Positions 23,602 through 35,760 of a DNA stretch of 64,000 bases are shown one piece after another. This DNA comes from Tridacna crocea (lineage: Eukaryota; Mollusca; Bivalvia; Cardiida; Cardiidae). The DNA is taken from NCBI GenBank assembly GCA_943736015.1, contig OX031059.1, positions 21,260,501 through 21,324,500 on the forward strand. The letters are read 5' to 3'. The translations under genes were made by a program, and so were the position numbers. Numbering within the stretch: the stretch's first letter is position 1; each line of letters opens with the position of its first letter. The notes under the pieces were generated by a model, which was not told where the DNA came from, made no database searches, and worked only from the letters and a program-made list of their open reading frames with translations.

Positions 23602-23837
23602 TTAACCCTTTCCCTTTCCCAAACGGCAAAATTTGGATCAGACCAAATTGAAAGAATTTTGCAGGTGAGAAATTAACAGTTTCTAAAAAGATGTTTTTTC
23701 TATATTACAGGGTAGAAAGCATTGTGGAAAAAGGAGAAAATGCTGGTTACCAGCATTTTCTCCTTTACCCACAATGTTTTCAAAAGACTTCTATTCCTGA
23801 CCCGTAAAAACCATGGGATTGTTTGGGAAAGGGTTAA
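23602..23837. mobile_element. Full-length TTAA MITE with CCCTTTCCC-type ends
   Basis: TTAACCCTTTCCC to GTTTGGGAAAGGGTTAA. The ends differ slightly from the TTTACCA type, marking a subfamily shared with 45157-45379. Confidence 0.88.
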
Positions 23838-23839
23838 CA

Positions 23840-25516
23840 ACTTAGTCTCCGCCTGATTCTCAAGAATTTTCCAAGTTTCAAAATAACACGATGTCTAATT
23901 GGCTATACCAATTGGTTTAGCCAATCAGAGATTGTGCTTCTTTCTATATGTAAACAAGGACTATGAAAATACGATCAAAAATGGTTTTTGGATAGGGACC
24001 CTGATTTGACCTGGACAGGAAGTCCTTGAACCATTTAACATCTGGTGTAACATAAAGATCAAGGATCTGATAACTTATTTTAGGAATGAAATGGCAATAA
24101 AAGGTCATTAGGCCTTAAAAGAAACGATCCCCGAAAACCATCCGGTAGTGAGGGTATGTTTTAAACCAACTCCACTGAGGTGCGATTCCTCTAAGGTTCG
24201 AAATTTCGGTCAGAAGGCTGTGAATTTTAGCAAGAACGACAACATTGCTGTAAGACGCATTGACCGTAGTAAAAGCGTATCGGAAGCTTCATGATCGCCA
24301 ATTCATGGCGCTTATTCTGTCATTGTTAAAAAATTAGGTAGCGGGATCCCATTGGACTCAGAAAGGCACACACGTTGATCATGTAGAAGTATTGTAACCG
24401 CAGCGCGAGTAACTTAGCTGCTCGCAAGCGCAGCGCATCGAAACAGAAGCGTCGAAAAATTTGTTCAACTTCAGGCATACTGCAAGACCTCCCCTAAAGT
24501 TGGTGTCACTTCAGAATTCTAGGGCCAACTCTAGGCAAGATGACATCAAACATGGGAGGCTCTGCTCTCATTATTAGAATAAAGAAGAGTATAGAACTTA
24601 CATTGTGATTTCTGAGGTTTCCCTGATGACCGAAATATGACATTCGCTTTACAGACGACCAACAAACTTTTGGCCCTCCTTCTTCGGCTAGCTTTTCATT
24701 CAACACCCAACCTTATTAATCTATTGTTCATGATCGCAAGCTACTGGAATCAATATATCCATTTTCTGCGGAGGTTGCCAATCAACTGCTGCCAAAGCAG
24801 TAAAACCGCCGATTTTATATTAAAAAATGTTCCAACAGTGCAACAGAAGCACAGCTCTTGTGTTCAGATCGTGTAGGTCGCAGTTAATATGTAAATTGTA
24901 GACTAAGCGCAGCCTGAAATTGCGTGTCTTAGCGGAAACGTTGTCGAAACGTCCTTCTAGAAAACCCTCAAGAGCCCTAGAGTCACAACAAAAGCGCAAC
25001 AAGACCATGACCAGCGCAGCAAGATAGTTATATATTCCTAAAATTTTGTAAATGTCGATGTCTAGATAGAACTGTTCATAAGATTTTGGATAAGCACAAT
25101 GATCGCCATAAGCACAGTGGAATTGCCACCCAGTGGAATGTAGGTGAAAAGCAGCCTAGATATTCGCCGCTTTTTAAAAAACATAAAAGATCTCCGGATC
25201 CTACTATCACGAAAAATGATTATAAGGTCTATGCAAATTTTACATTTCATATCTGACTGACCAAAGGCTGTCCTTCAAGGTTGAATGTTTAATAGTCGAA
25301 ACTAGGCATTCAAGAAAGTATTACGTGTACATCCCTAATCCAAGGATATATTTCATGGATAGTGACCAAAAGATATTCCAATCAACAGGATTGAGCACCA
25401 GTGTTTTTGAGGATTCATATTCGTAGACTGAACTTATCTTTGACCTTTTCAACTCATTATGTTGTGGTAAAGTGTAATGGAATATTAAAAAAGAAAATTA
25501 AAGTACAGAGTATTTG
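23840..25516. other. Intergenic, nothing recognised
   Basis: Short frames only (for example 24706-24506 minus, 24637-24876 plus), with no family motifs or clear repeat ends. Confidence 0.45.
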
Positions 25517-26010
25517 AAGAGGTCATCAGACCTCTCCAATGGTGGTGAGTTTATAATGTAGACTGACACGAAATCTGCTGTTAAATCCATTTATCTTGCG
25601 AAATCGCTCTGATACACAGTTTGGTTCGTCATGGTTTTGTAAATAGAGCGGAACCAAAAAACTGAAACAGGAAATAGATGTGGTATATTTTTTTTATTTG
25701 ACGAATTTGCCATGATTGCAAATGACCTTTCAAATAATAATGTAATGCTTCACTGAGCAAATAAATGTAAGCAGAAAAAAAGGTATTACGTTCAAAAAAG
25801 AGAAAGAATACCTCTGGACCAGATCTTGCGACTTGAAAACGCGGGAAAGAAGGTCAAATGACCATCATGCAAAACATAAGAGGTTTCTAAGCTATTGCAT
25901 TTTTTACTTATTTGTTTACATGTACTAAAATATATTGAAATTAGCAGATAATAAGCTTTTTGAAATCACTGATGCTGAGGTATCCTGGCTGCTTGTGTAA
26001 AGAAGCCAAC
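25517..26010. repeat. Copy B of the carotenoid-oxygenase flank segment
   Basis: Shares GAGGTCATCAGACCTCTCC, ACACAGTTTGGTTCGTC, GAAATAGATGTGG and GAAAACGCGGGAAAG with copy A, but no carotenoid oxygenase exon adjoins it. It is either a dispersed repeat or the flank of a lost third gene. Confidence 0.65.
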
Positions 26011-27498
26011 TTGTAGTCTCCAAGTCGCACTAGCAGAAAGTAGTACACTGTTTCCACTCAGAGACTTCTTTCATCCTTTTTTTTTTTGTGATCCTTTACT
26101 TTATACACTTTTTTTCCTAAAACCAGATGGCAAAGAACAGAAATCAACAGTTCAGTATAATAGGAAGACATCTAGGTGCCAAAGCATATAAACCCACTGG
26201 TAACAGGTCAATCAATGTTTTTCCTGGATTGTATGAAGTAGGTACACGTATGAAGTACTAACTTTGACACATCTTCCTGAGGTATTCATTGCTTTCAAAC
26301 CTCAGCTGTAAATCATTTAAATCCAGATTAAATACACTGCAAAAGACCAGAAAAAACTTTTTTGCGCAAAATAACCCTCTCGCAACATGTCAACCAGTGT
26401 TATTTTCTCTCTAGAAATGTTGGCTAGTTTTCACCCCCAACCTGGTTCTTTATCAAATCCATTTTCCCTGTACCGGTTCCAGTTCGCTAGACATTCTTGT
26501 TATGTTTTTTTAAAGCTCAATCCCATTCATTAAATTTGAAACTTCTTACATTTAATCTCCTGCATCACTTTATATGAGTCCCTTCCATTTTCTTGAATTC
26601 CTACAAAACCATTTTCCCTTCTGTAATAGTCTTTTTTGTTGCTTAGACTGTCCGATGAAGTTATCATTGTTTCGGAAAAGATTTTGAAGTCATAATCATC
26701 CGAGCCTAATACTGGATGTTCCGTGATAAAGGCACCACCGTTTCATGACATTCCATACAGATTTTCACATATCAGGGAATCTAAGACCTTCTTTGCTGTT
26801 TCCAACTCACATTTATTGTACAATTAGGATTCCTCATGTACAGGTAGTACTTCAATGCTTTTTTTTAAAATCAATCTGTCCTCTACGTCCTAAATATAAG
26901 ATCCATTAGGCCATTTTCGCGTCTGCAATCCGACGGTTTCGATATATTTTTGACGTCAAAAGTGATAAAGTAGAGGTGTCTTTCAGCCGAGTAAAATTAC
27001 AAAAGAGTTAGATGTCCCGTGGTTTTGAAGACACCATCCACTACTGATATCAATGCAGATCATCATCTGGTACGGAATTTTGTCTTTCATTGTTATTTCT
27101 GTAAAAAATGTAAAGAGTGAGAACATCAAATTTCTCATGTATCTTGTAGATTCATGATTGAATTTTTCATTTGTTATGCTCAGAGGCATATATTCACAAT
27201 ATTCACAACTTTTTCAAATAACTCTTTTGAAATTATCTTTTCAAACGTTTTGATCTATATCTCTTTCAGGTCCTAGAACAAGACCGTCAAACTGATTTTC
27301 TTCTTTTGGAAGAATTCTTTGCTGCTACCGTCTCCAGGAGTGTCTGTAGATATTGATACAATTCCGACCTCCAAATGAATAGTGATACGTGTATGCTGGA
27401 ATAGTCTAGCAAGCCGTGTAACCAAGCATAACTAGAGGCGCTTGAGCGCCTGTATTGCTCCACAGGCCTGATTTTTCTGTAACGGCGAAGAGAAGTTT
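26011..27498. other. Intergenic, nothing recognised
   Basis: AT-rich with no confident coding frame or repeat structure. Confidence 0.45.
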
Positions 27499-27726
27499 TT
27501 AACAATTACCATTCATTCCTGCATTTTAGGTCACTAAAGAAAAAAAAGCTATGAAAATCATTGTGAGAAAAGAAGAAAATAAAATTTACCTGCATTTTCT
27601 TAGTTTTACACAATAATTTCCACCTTTTTTGATACAAGTTTTACTAATTTGAAGATTTATTATGTTGTCTGCAATATTTTTCAATTATGGCCAATTATAA
27701 AAATTTTGTCTTCTGGTTATAGTTAA
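27499..27726. mobile_element. TTAA MITE, diverged, abutting a second copy
   Basis: TTAACAATTACCATTCATTC to CTGGTTATAGTTAA, with a degraded hairpin. Its right TTAA (27723-27726) is also the left TTAA of the next copy. Confidence 0.75.
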
Positions 27727-27911
27727 CTCATTACCAAACGACAACATTTTAGGGTTGTCCAAATGGAAAGCATTTGTAGATGAAAAAATAAAAGTTACTG
27801 AAAATTTGTTTTGTGAAGGGTAGATAACACTGTGGGAAAAGGTTACCAGCATTTTCTCTTTTTCCCACAATGTTTTCTAAAGTCTTCTTTGTCAGGGATC
27901 AGTTTGATTGG
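27723..27911. mobile_element. TTAA MITE sharing a TTAA with its neighbour
   Basis: TTAACTCATTACCAAACGAC start; shortened hairpin (AAAAGGTTACCAGCATTTTC); decayed right end. Confidence 0.75.
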
Positions 27912-28057
27912 ATAACAAGATGACTATCACAACAGTAAAGCCCTGTCCCTCTTTGAACTAGGTCACCAGTAGGTCAACAAACCTTTACCAGAATCAAAGT
28001 GCAGAGTTTCTCTTGTTTTATATGAAAAGGATTATAGATTATGTAAAGCAACCATCT

Positions 28058-28283
28058 TTAACTCTTTACCAAACGACAAAATTTGGGATGTGACCAAACT
28101 GAAAGCATTTGCAGACAACAAATTAAACATTGATGAAATGATTTCTCTCTTTGATAGAGTAGAAAACACTGAGGGAAAAGGAGAAAATGCTGATTACCAG
28201 CATTTTCTCCTTATCCAAGAGTGTTTTCCAAAGACTTCTTCTTTAGGGTCGTTAAAAGTCAGGATTGTATGGTAAAGACTTAC
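28058..28283. mobile_element. TTAA MITE, nearly full length
   Basis: TTAACTCTTTACCAAACGAC start, good hairpin, and ATGGTAAAGACTTAC at the slightly mutated right end. Confidence 0.85.
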
Positions 28284-28499
28284 CACCATTGGAACTAGCC
28301 TTCAATACAACAATGAAATCAGAACAAGGAGTTTGAGAGAAGAAATTTTTCAAAGATTTTACTTTATACCATAAAAGGAAAATGAGTCTCCCATAAAAGC
28401 CATGTTTTTCGACGGATCTTTTTTTTTTTTTTTTTTTTAAGGAATTCTGAAGACCTCTATCTAAGGAACATTCCTGCAAAAAAAAAATGCTATCCAATT

Positions 28500-28773
28500 A
28501 GCGGTTTGGGAGGAGAAGATGTTTAAAGGTTTTTTTTACTTTGGTTGCCATGGCAACCAGAATTATTCATGGAACACAATTATTTGAAGGACTTTGAAAG
28601 AGGACCACCTAAGGAACATTTCTGCGAAATTTGGTAAAAATCCAGTTTATAGTTTCTGAGGAGAAGTTTTTTAAAGAAAAAGTTTACGGACGCACGCACG
28701 GACGGACGGACGGACGCACGACGGACACAACGCCATAACAATAGCTCGCTGGCCTTCGGCCAGTGGAGCTAAA
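28500..28773 (-). mobile_element. Pearl-like element end fragment
   Basis: Reverse-oriented: GACGGACGGACGGACG followed by CTGGCCTTCGGCCAGTGGAG and CTAAAAA, the complement of the start of the element at 31408. Only the hairpin end and about 250 bp are present. Confidence 0.7.
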
Positions 28774-30820
28774 AATGGATGGTCCCGATTTGTACCTTAT
28801 ACACTCAGACCTTCAGTCTTGATACAGTCCTCGACTGACTTTGTTATTTTCAAGTCACAGTAAAAGTCAAAACACCATGATTCCTAAGTTAATGTTACAG
28901 CTGGTCAGCATATTTGTTGTGATTTTTATGCTCACAAATTGGGTTGATTGGACCGACTTGTTAACAATTTAAAATTTTCCAAACGTTGACAATGTTTTGG
29001 TTTCCATATAATTCTCTATTTTAAATATGCAATTATTCAGTTGTTGTCGTTAGCCACGTAAAACTTGGAAAAACAACGATGATTTCCAACTAATTTCGGT
29101 AAGGTAACCTTTACAAATTCCTATCATTTTATTAATTAAATGACTTGATTGGAGGCTTGTCAAAGGTTTTAATTAAGTGTTCTAAACTCAGCACGGTGGG
29201 CCGAATTTAGTTAGTAGACCAAAGATGACCATAGAGCACGTGCATATTCTCTGTAAAGTACGAAATACCCTACATGGGTTACACCAACTTAATTCGTTAA
29301 AACTGACGTCAATAGGAATTTTTGAATTTAGAAGAATTCACATAAAAAGTATATAAGGTCCAATACTAGTGTTGTACAGTTTCTGTAGCACAATATTACT
29401 GTAGTCCAGTGTTTCTTCTTGGATGTTCATTACAGCAGACGTTGTATCCTAATTCCATTGAATCATTTTGCATATGCCATTTAACTTTTATGCAAAGACA
29501 TTGATACTTCTGCATTCTCTTAATTTAGAATTTTTAAAGTAAGAAATGATTCATTATTTACCCAAAGTAGTGTCGGATAATCCTGGCTCTCCATAATGTC
29601 ATAACATTAAAGTTTTGTTAACTGTTTCAAGTTGGTTCAGATAATATCTATTTCTGTTACATTGCAAATTCTTGACTTCTTTGGGTTCTGTCTCTTACTG
29701 TCTTATTAAATAGGGGAGTTTAATGTTCTACAGCTTCATACAACAACCTAAACCTAAACCTTTACTCTACATCTGACCTAAACACCTTTTAAACCACGTT
29801 TTGCATCAGACTTTTTATATAATTTATGGCACATTTATTCTACATTAGAAATTATCTTTCAACTTCGTGGAATTAGGAAGAAATTCGAAACCTACAACTC
29901 ACGTCACATATGCTCGGTGTAATTGGGTGCTTTCTAGCGATTCCATCTCATACAAAGATGTGGCCGCCTAAATTTCTGCGGATGGTTTATGTTTATGCAC
30001 TGACCCTAGGTGAACGGTGAAGGTCAGTGCAAAGCTGTCACAAAAAAATTCTGGGATTCGTAAAAAAATCTTCAGCTACAAAGGTTACCGTTTTCTCGAC
30101 CACGACAGCGTTGTCTGACATGTGTACAAAGCAGCTGAAACCTCAACCACGCTCTGGTGATAACATTTTTTTTTTTTGGAAACAAAGGGCGTCGCCGATA
30201 TAGTGACAGGTCCATCCCAACCACATCCCCCCGCCAGGGATGTAGCAAGCAAAAATTCAACTATACGCAAAAGTAAGACCAAGGGTATTAAACCGAGGTG
30301 CTAAATTCAAAGAGGTTATGGGGGCATTTCCCAGGAAGAGCCTTCCCAAAATACGAATACATCCGAGTTTTAGAAGCTGTTTGGTGGCATCTGGTTACGT
30401 TGCTAGGCAAAATTGTTTCATTGTTGTTGGAAAAGTGTGCACATCTTTGTTTTAGCTTACAGGCAACCACGCCCCTACTAGTCATATTTTTGCTTGAAAG
30501 CATGAGTTGGTGGAATTATTATATACCGACCAGCATAATATACTAGCAATTGGAATAATGTTGAAATCAGCGTTAAACACCAAGCAAACAAAAGTACCTA
30601 ACGTTTCCCATTTCTTTATCAAATTAAGGCACATATTTTCGTGTTTGGCCGGCGACTCGATTGTAGATTATGTTCATACTGTTTGATATAAGGGTCACAT
30701 TGACCGAATTCCGTTCCCGTATACGTCCGAATAATACACTCTGCCATTTCAAACGCATCTACAGATGAAAAATATTATTGCTGCTCACATGAGGGTATTT
30801 ATCTTTGAAACGACAGGAAA
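28774..30820. other. Intergenic, nothing recognised except a small hairpin
   Basis: A 9-bp stem GCACTGACC/GGTCAGTGC spans about 29997-30029. The frames near 30072-30546 on both strands show no family features. Confidence 0.4.
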
Positions 30821-30821
30821 C

Positions 30822-30934
30822 ATAGTTGGAAAAGAAGAAAATGTTTATCACCATTTTCTCCTATTTCGACATTGTTTTCAAAAGCCTATTTCCCTTGGTT
30901 CGTTGAAGTTCATTATTGTTTTTTAAAGAGTTGA
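30822..30934. mobile_element. TTAA MITE fragment
   Basis: Degraded hairpin and right arm, ending TTTTTAAAGAGTTGAG. Confidence 0.5.
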
Positions 30935-31407
30935 GTACTGGAAAAGAAATTGATAGAAACCATGCCCAGATCGAATTTTATTGAAGGATAACGCAACAAT
31001 GTGAATTATTGTTACAAACAGATAAGGAAGTATCCAAACAAAGCAAAGCACCCATTTTGCGCAACATTTTAACAAAGTTAAGTATCAGTCAAATAATCTA
31101 TTTATCAGCTATATGTCAACTTGAAGGAAAAGGTCAAGAGATAGATGTATGAAGCCCAGTTTTGTAGTCAAAGGTTAAATTATTTATGTAGTGTCTATAT
31201 GGAACACTTCCATAGTAAAAAGAAAAGATGTGGTATAACATTAATGGGGAAAATGCACCATGTCTTTTGGATAGGTCCAGTTTCTCTGCATATTTTCATA
31301 TTTTCTTTAGATCAATTTATTTACCGTATGTATTCCAAGAATAAGTCCTTAGATGGTGTGAAACAGATAAAATACGAAGAGATATTGATTAGATGAATTT
31401 GATTTTT

Positions 31408-32998
31408 AGCTCCACTGGCCGAAGGCCAGCGGGCTTATGTCATGGCCCGTTGTCCGTCGTGCGTGCGTGCGTGCGTCCGTGCGTCTGTCCGTCCGTCCGT
31501 CCGTCCGTCCGTGCTTTAACTTTTTCTTTAAACATCTTCTTCTCTGAAACTACCCATCCAATTTTGATGAAACTTCACAGAAATGATCCTGCCATGGTCT
31601 TCTTCAGAATTTCTTGAAAGAATTTAATTCCTTCAAAAACTCTGGTTGCCATGGCAACAAAACTGAAAAATTTTGAAAATCTTTGAAAATCTTCTTGTCT
31701 GAAACCGTAAGGCCTAGGGCTACCAAATTTGGCATGTAGCTTTATCTAGTGAACCTCTACCAAATTTCTTCAAATTATAGCCCTGGGGTCAAAATTGGCC
31801 CCGCCCCGGGGGTCACAAGTTTTACATGGGCTTATTTAGGGAGAACTTTAAAACTCCTCTTCTACCTAGGCATAGGGCCTAGGGCTACCAAATTTGGGAT
31901 GTTGTTTTATCTAGTGGACCTCTACCAAGAGTGTCTTAATTATAGTCCTGGGGTCAAAATTGGCCCCGCCCCGGGGGTAACAAGTTTTACATGTGCTTAT
32001 ATAGGGAGAACTTTAAAATTCTTCTTCCACCTAGCCATAGGGCCTAGGGCTACCAAATTTGGCATGTAGCTTTATCTAGTGGACCTCTACCAAGGGTGTC
32101 CAACTTATAGCCCAGGGGTCAAATTTGGCCCCGCCCCGGGGGGTAACAAATTTTACATGGGCTTATATAGGGAAAACTTTCAAAATCTTCTCGCACCTAG
32201 CTATAAGGGCTAGGGTTATCCAATTTTGCATGTAGCTTTATCGAGGGGGTCTCTATCAAGGGTGCCCAAATTATAGCCCTGGGGTCAGATTTAGCCCCGC
32301 CACAGGTGGTCACAAGTTTTACATGGGCTTATATAGGGAAACTTTAATAATCTACTTGTACATAGCCATAAGGCCTAGGGCTACCGAATTTTGCATGTAG
32401 CTTTATCTAATGGGCCTCAACCAAGAGGGCCCAAATTTTTACTTTGGGGGTCAAGTTTGACCCCACCCCGTGGGTAACAAGTTTTACATTGGCTTTATAA
32501 ACCTGTCTCATGGGTCACATATTTTACAGGGCCTTTTATTGAGCAAACTTGTTTTACAGGGCTATTTATTGGGCAAGATAAAAAAATCTTTGCGTTTATA
32601 ACCACACATTCTAGTTTCATATTGTAGGTCTGGGGTCAAAATTGGCTCCATCCAGGGATTACAAGTTTAACATGGGCTTCAAAATATAGTCACTTCAATT
32701 TAAACAATAATCAAGGGAAATAACTTTTTTTAATGAAAGATAAAGTTTGGTACTATTTATCCCCCTTGATTATCAAACTGCATTGATACATGATAAATTC
32801 AGAGTAAGGTTTCTATCATTCAGCTTATTTTTCGAAGGATTTTACCTTTCATGCTAATGAATTAACCTGCTTGTACTGCCTGACAGTGTTCATTGTTTTT
32901 GAAGGCCCTCTTTTTCAGGGTCATGAACACTTGAATTTGTGTGGTAAAGGGTTAAAAAGCCAGTGGAGCGATACAGGGCCGTCATGGCCCTCTTGTTT
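31408..32998 (+). mobile_element. Pearl-like element 3, about 1.6 kb
   Basis: Starts TTTTTAGCTCC with hairpin CTGGCCGAAGGCCAG, then GTGCGTGCGTGC and CCGTCCGTCCGTCC, then about five 160-170 bp core repeats (recurring CTAGGGCTACCAAATTTGGC, GGCCCCGCCCCGGGGG, AAGTTTTACATGGGCTTATA) between about 31690 and 32500. It ends with GCGATACAGGGCCGTCATGG and CCCTCTTGTTTT. A shortened TTAA MITE (32862-32955) is nested near its end. Open frames across it are repeat-derived. Confidence 0.85.
32862..32955. mobile_element. Internally deleted TTAA MITE inside pearl-like element 3
   Basis: TTAACCTGCTTGTACTGCCT to GTGTGGTAAAGGGTTAA; the central hairpin is lost. Confidence 0.65.
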
Positions 32999-33551
32999 TA
33001 ATACCGAGCGAGTTGTCTCTTATCAATTAATTAGGTTAATCAATGAGCATTTCCTCTCCTTATCCTATCGCATTTATATAACTGGATAACATTTTCTGGT
33101 AGAAGGGCCTAGATATATTTAGGCTTAGAATAAAAAAAAAATGTCTAAAATACTGGTATACACCATTAGATATATTTTTCTCTACAGAGATGGAGACATT
33201 GGATGGTTTCATGAGAAAAACTGTACGGACTTACGACACTTTCTCATAGCTCTTTTTCCAGCATAAAAAGTAAGGATGATATAACAAGCTATTGCACACC
33301 TACAATTTAATGTCGAATGAAATCGCTTAAATACTACCGCGTGAGTTTAGAATATCTCATTCCATTTTGGACGCTGTAGAGTCCAGTATGGATATTTCAC
33401 AACGAGGCTAAGTCCCGAATATCGATATTGAACCGGAAAAGTAGTCTGCGGAAGTCCGTGGTCAAAAAAGCAATATCAAAACCATCTTTTGATACGTTTT
33501 GAGTTTTGTTATTATGATTTAAACTGAAAAAGCCCTTTACTTGTCGTTTAC

Positions 33552-34090
33552 TTTAAAGGTGGGTATTTTGATAATTCAGATCACACCAAATTAAAAAAAA
33601 TATATATATCTATGAAATTTATATAAAAAAAAAACAATACAAATCATCAATAATTAAGAATCATAAAATTACAAAACAAGATTTTTTAATGGGATTCCCG
33701 TAAAAAGCTACGTAGCCTCTTAAGCTATTTTAGATTTCCCGCCAAAAAAAATGAGAAAAAAGAAAACATTTTGGGAATGTTAAGTGACTGGCAAGTGACT
33801 AATGACGCTTAAATTCCATAACATAAAGAACATGTAATTATTTTCCATTATGTCTTCTTCGGACGCTATGTTTGAAGCTTCGTCTGTATATTTCTGGTAT
33901 TCAAATGGGAACGTGTTTCCCGTCGGTGTCGACCTGGCCTGTAGAAAATCTCTAATTTCTCTTGTTCTCGGATGGTTTTCGACTGCTGGGGTTTTATGAA
34001 TGAAAATTAAAAGGCTTAGAGATTATAAGGACGATTTGATTTTTTTTGGGGTAAAATTTTCGTACCAAAATCTGAGGGGCCACCTTTTAA
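33552..34090. mobile_element. TIR element ending TTTAAAGGTGG, copy 2
   Basis: TTTAAAGGTGG at the left and CCACCTTTTAA at the right. The right 320 bp align with 8797-9140. Confidence 0.72.
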
Positions 34091-34128
34091 TTCGAACTGA
34101 AGTGTGAAATAAAGAGATCATTCAGCTC

Positions 34129-34264
34129 GGGTACAATACTGAATTCAGTTGGATTCGTACACTGTAGAACCAGTCTATATTTGGGACTCGGCAGTCGCCT
34201 CGTCCAAATTATAGACTGGTTCTGCAGTGTACGAGTGCATCCTGTAGAATTCAGTATTGTACTC
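34129..34264. repeat. Long hairpin-forming inverted repeat
   Basis: The arms contain GTACAATACTGAATTC / GAATTCAGTATTGTAC and AGAACCAGTCTATA / TATAGACTGGTTCT, about 58 bp each, around a loop of about 20 bases. A piece of one arm recurs at 39120-39140. Confidence 0.85.
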
Positions 34265-34360
34265 AAGGTATTGTATCCAAGCATGTTAAATAACCCCATA
34301 TTACTATTAAAATAAAGAAATGACCAACGAAAGGTTTATCTCCTTAGATAACGGGGTCCG

Positions 34361-34375
34361 AGGTCACAATGACCT
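34361..34375. promoter_or_regulatory. Full 15-bp ERE-like palindrome, 1.4 kb upstream of carotenoid oxygenase 2
   Basis: AGGTCACAATGACCT is a perfect inverted AGGTCA repeat with 3-bp spacing, the oestrogen-receptor type site. It sits outside the 155-bp tandem array. Function is unproven. Confidence 0.4.
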
Positions 34376-34446
34376 TAAATTCTAGTTTTATTAACCTTTA
34401 ATTATATATCTGTTTAAATGTGTAACTGACAACATAAGTTCAGACT

Positions 34447-34750
34447 TAACCAGATTGAAAACATAAACAGACAGCAAATTAAATTTGAATCCTAAAATTT
34501 GAGTTGTATTTAAATAAATTGAAACCATTGTGAAAAAATGAGTTTCCAGCAATTTCTCGTTTTTCCAAAATGCTTTCAATTCCTTCCCTTGATCGGTAAA
34601 ACTGTTAACTCTTTACTAACTGGTCCATCTTTTTCCAACCCTTGGGACAGATGCTTTTGAGGACGTTATGGGACAACTTACTTTTTTTTCCAAACTATTT
34701 TCAAAAGCTTCATTTGTTTTCACGATGAACAGTTTTAAGGAAGAGAGCGT
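34447..34750. mobile_element. Pair of strongly diverged TTAA MITE copies
   Basis: TTAACCAGATTGAAAACA (34447) and TTAACTCTTTACTAAC (34606) begin two decayed copies with recognisable hairpin remnants. Confidence 0.5.
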
Positions 34751-35400
34751 TTGAGTAGCCTTTATAAGCAGCAACTTAATTCCGTTGAATGCGCATGTCA
34801 GATTCGATCTGTCTGCTATGACGCGTCGCCGATCCCGTATGCTGGGGACAAGTAGGAGTTACACCGAAACTATTACCCATGCTTGTAGGGGCTATTATGA
34901 TAAATGGCTAGTGCTAGGTTACATGCTAGCTGATTATAATTAATGACGGTAAAAATGACGATTACAGCTGAATGAATCGCACCATGTAGCGTTTCATTGA
35001 AAAATCGTTTATTTTTGGTCTGAAATTCAAATTAACTGTTGTCGCGAAGAAAAACAGTGCGGTTCTCTAAGGATGCACATATTAGATATAGATGTGTATT
35101 TGCAGAAAACCATCTAGCGGGAGATAATAAGTTAACTCTAGAATCTTTAATTTGAGAGATTACTTGAAGAAGCTTCAGGAAGTTCTTTCTTGTACACTTT
35201 ACCAAACGATCCTGAGGCAAACAGTTCTTAAAGCATCGTTTGAATAGAGATAAATACTGATGGTCAGCATTTTCTCTTGATCCAATGAGATTTTCTAAAT
35301 CTTTTTTGTCTTTTTTCACCAGTTTAAATTTTTGTGATAGAAAAATTAAAAGGCTACAAAACTGTTGGAGCTTAGGTAGAAAAACATCCTTTAAGTGGTC

Positions 35401-35590
35401 CGCAACACGCAATAATGGATATTCGGACATTTGCGTAAAGTGTCGTCTCGGATCAGCCTTCGCAGTCCACGCAGGCTAATCCGTGACGGCACCTTACGTT
35501 AACATTAGATTTTTTTTCTTACAGTAGATTTGCGTGAAACAGAAAATCACCTGCCCGACACATTACGCAAATGTCCGATTGTTCATCATA
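35401..35590. mobile_element. Double-palindrome MITE, second palindrome deleted
   Basis: Contains CATTTGCGTAAAGTGTCGTC, a hairpin around TCGCAGTCCACGCAGGCTAA, the spacer TACAGTAGA...GAAACAGAAAAT, and the end ATTACGCAAATGTCCG. Better copies are at 41277, 47690 and 54748. Confidence 0.75.
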
Positions 35591-35760
35591 GAGTGTTGCA
35601 AGCCAACTGGTCCCATTCAAATTAACACCCCCCAATCTCCCTCTCAAAAATAGAGATTTGTAATGCATACTCAGGGTAAAGGTTTAATTTGTCCTGTTTT
35701 AGTGACAGCTTGATAGTGGTTTGTCTTTTCAACAAATCAAAACTAACACAGGTCTCGACC

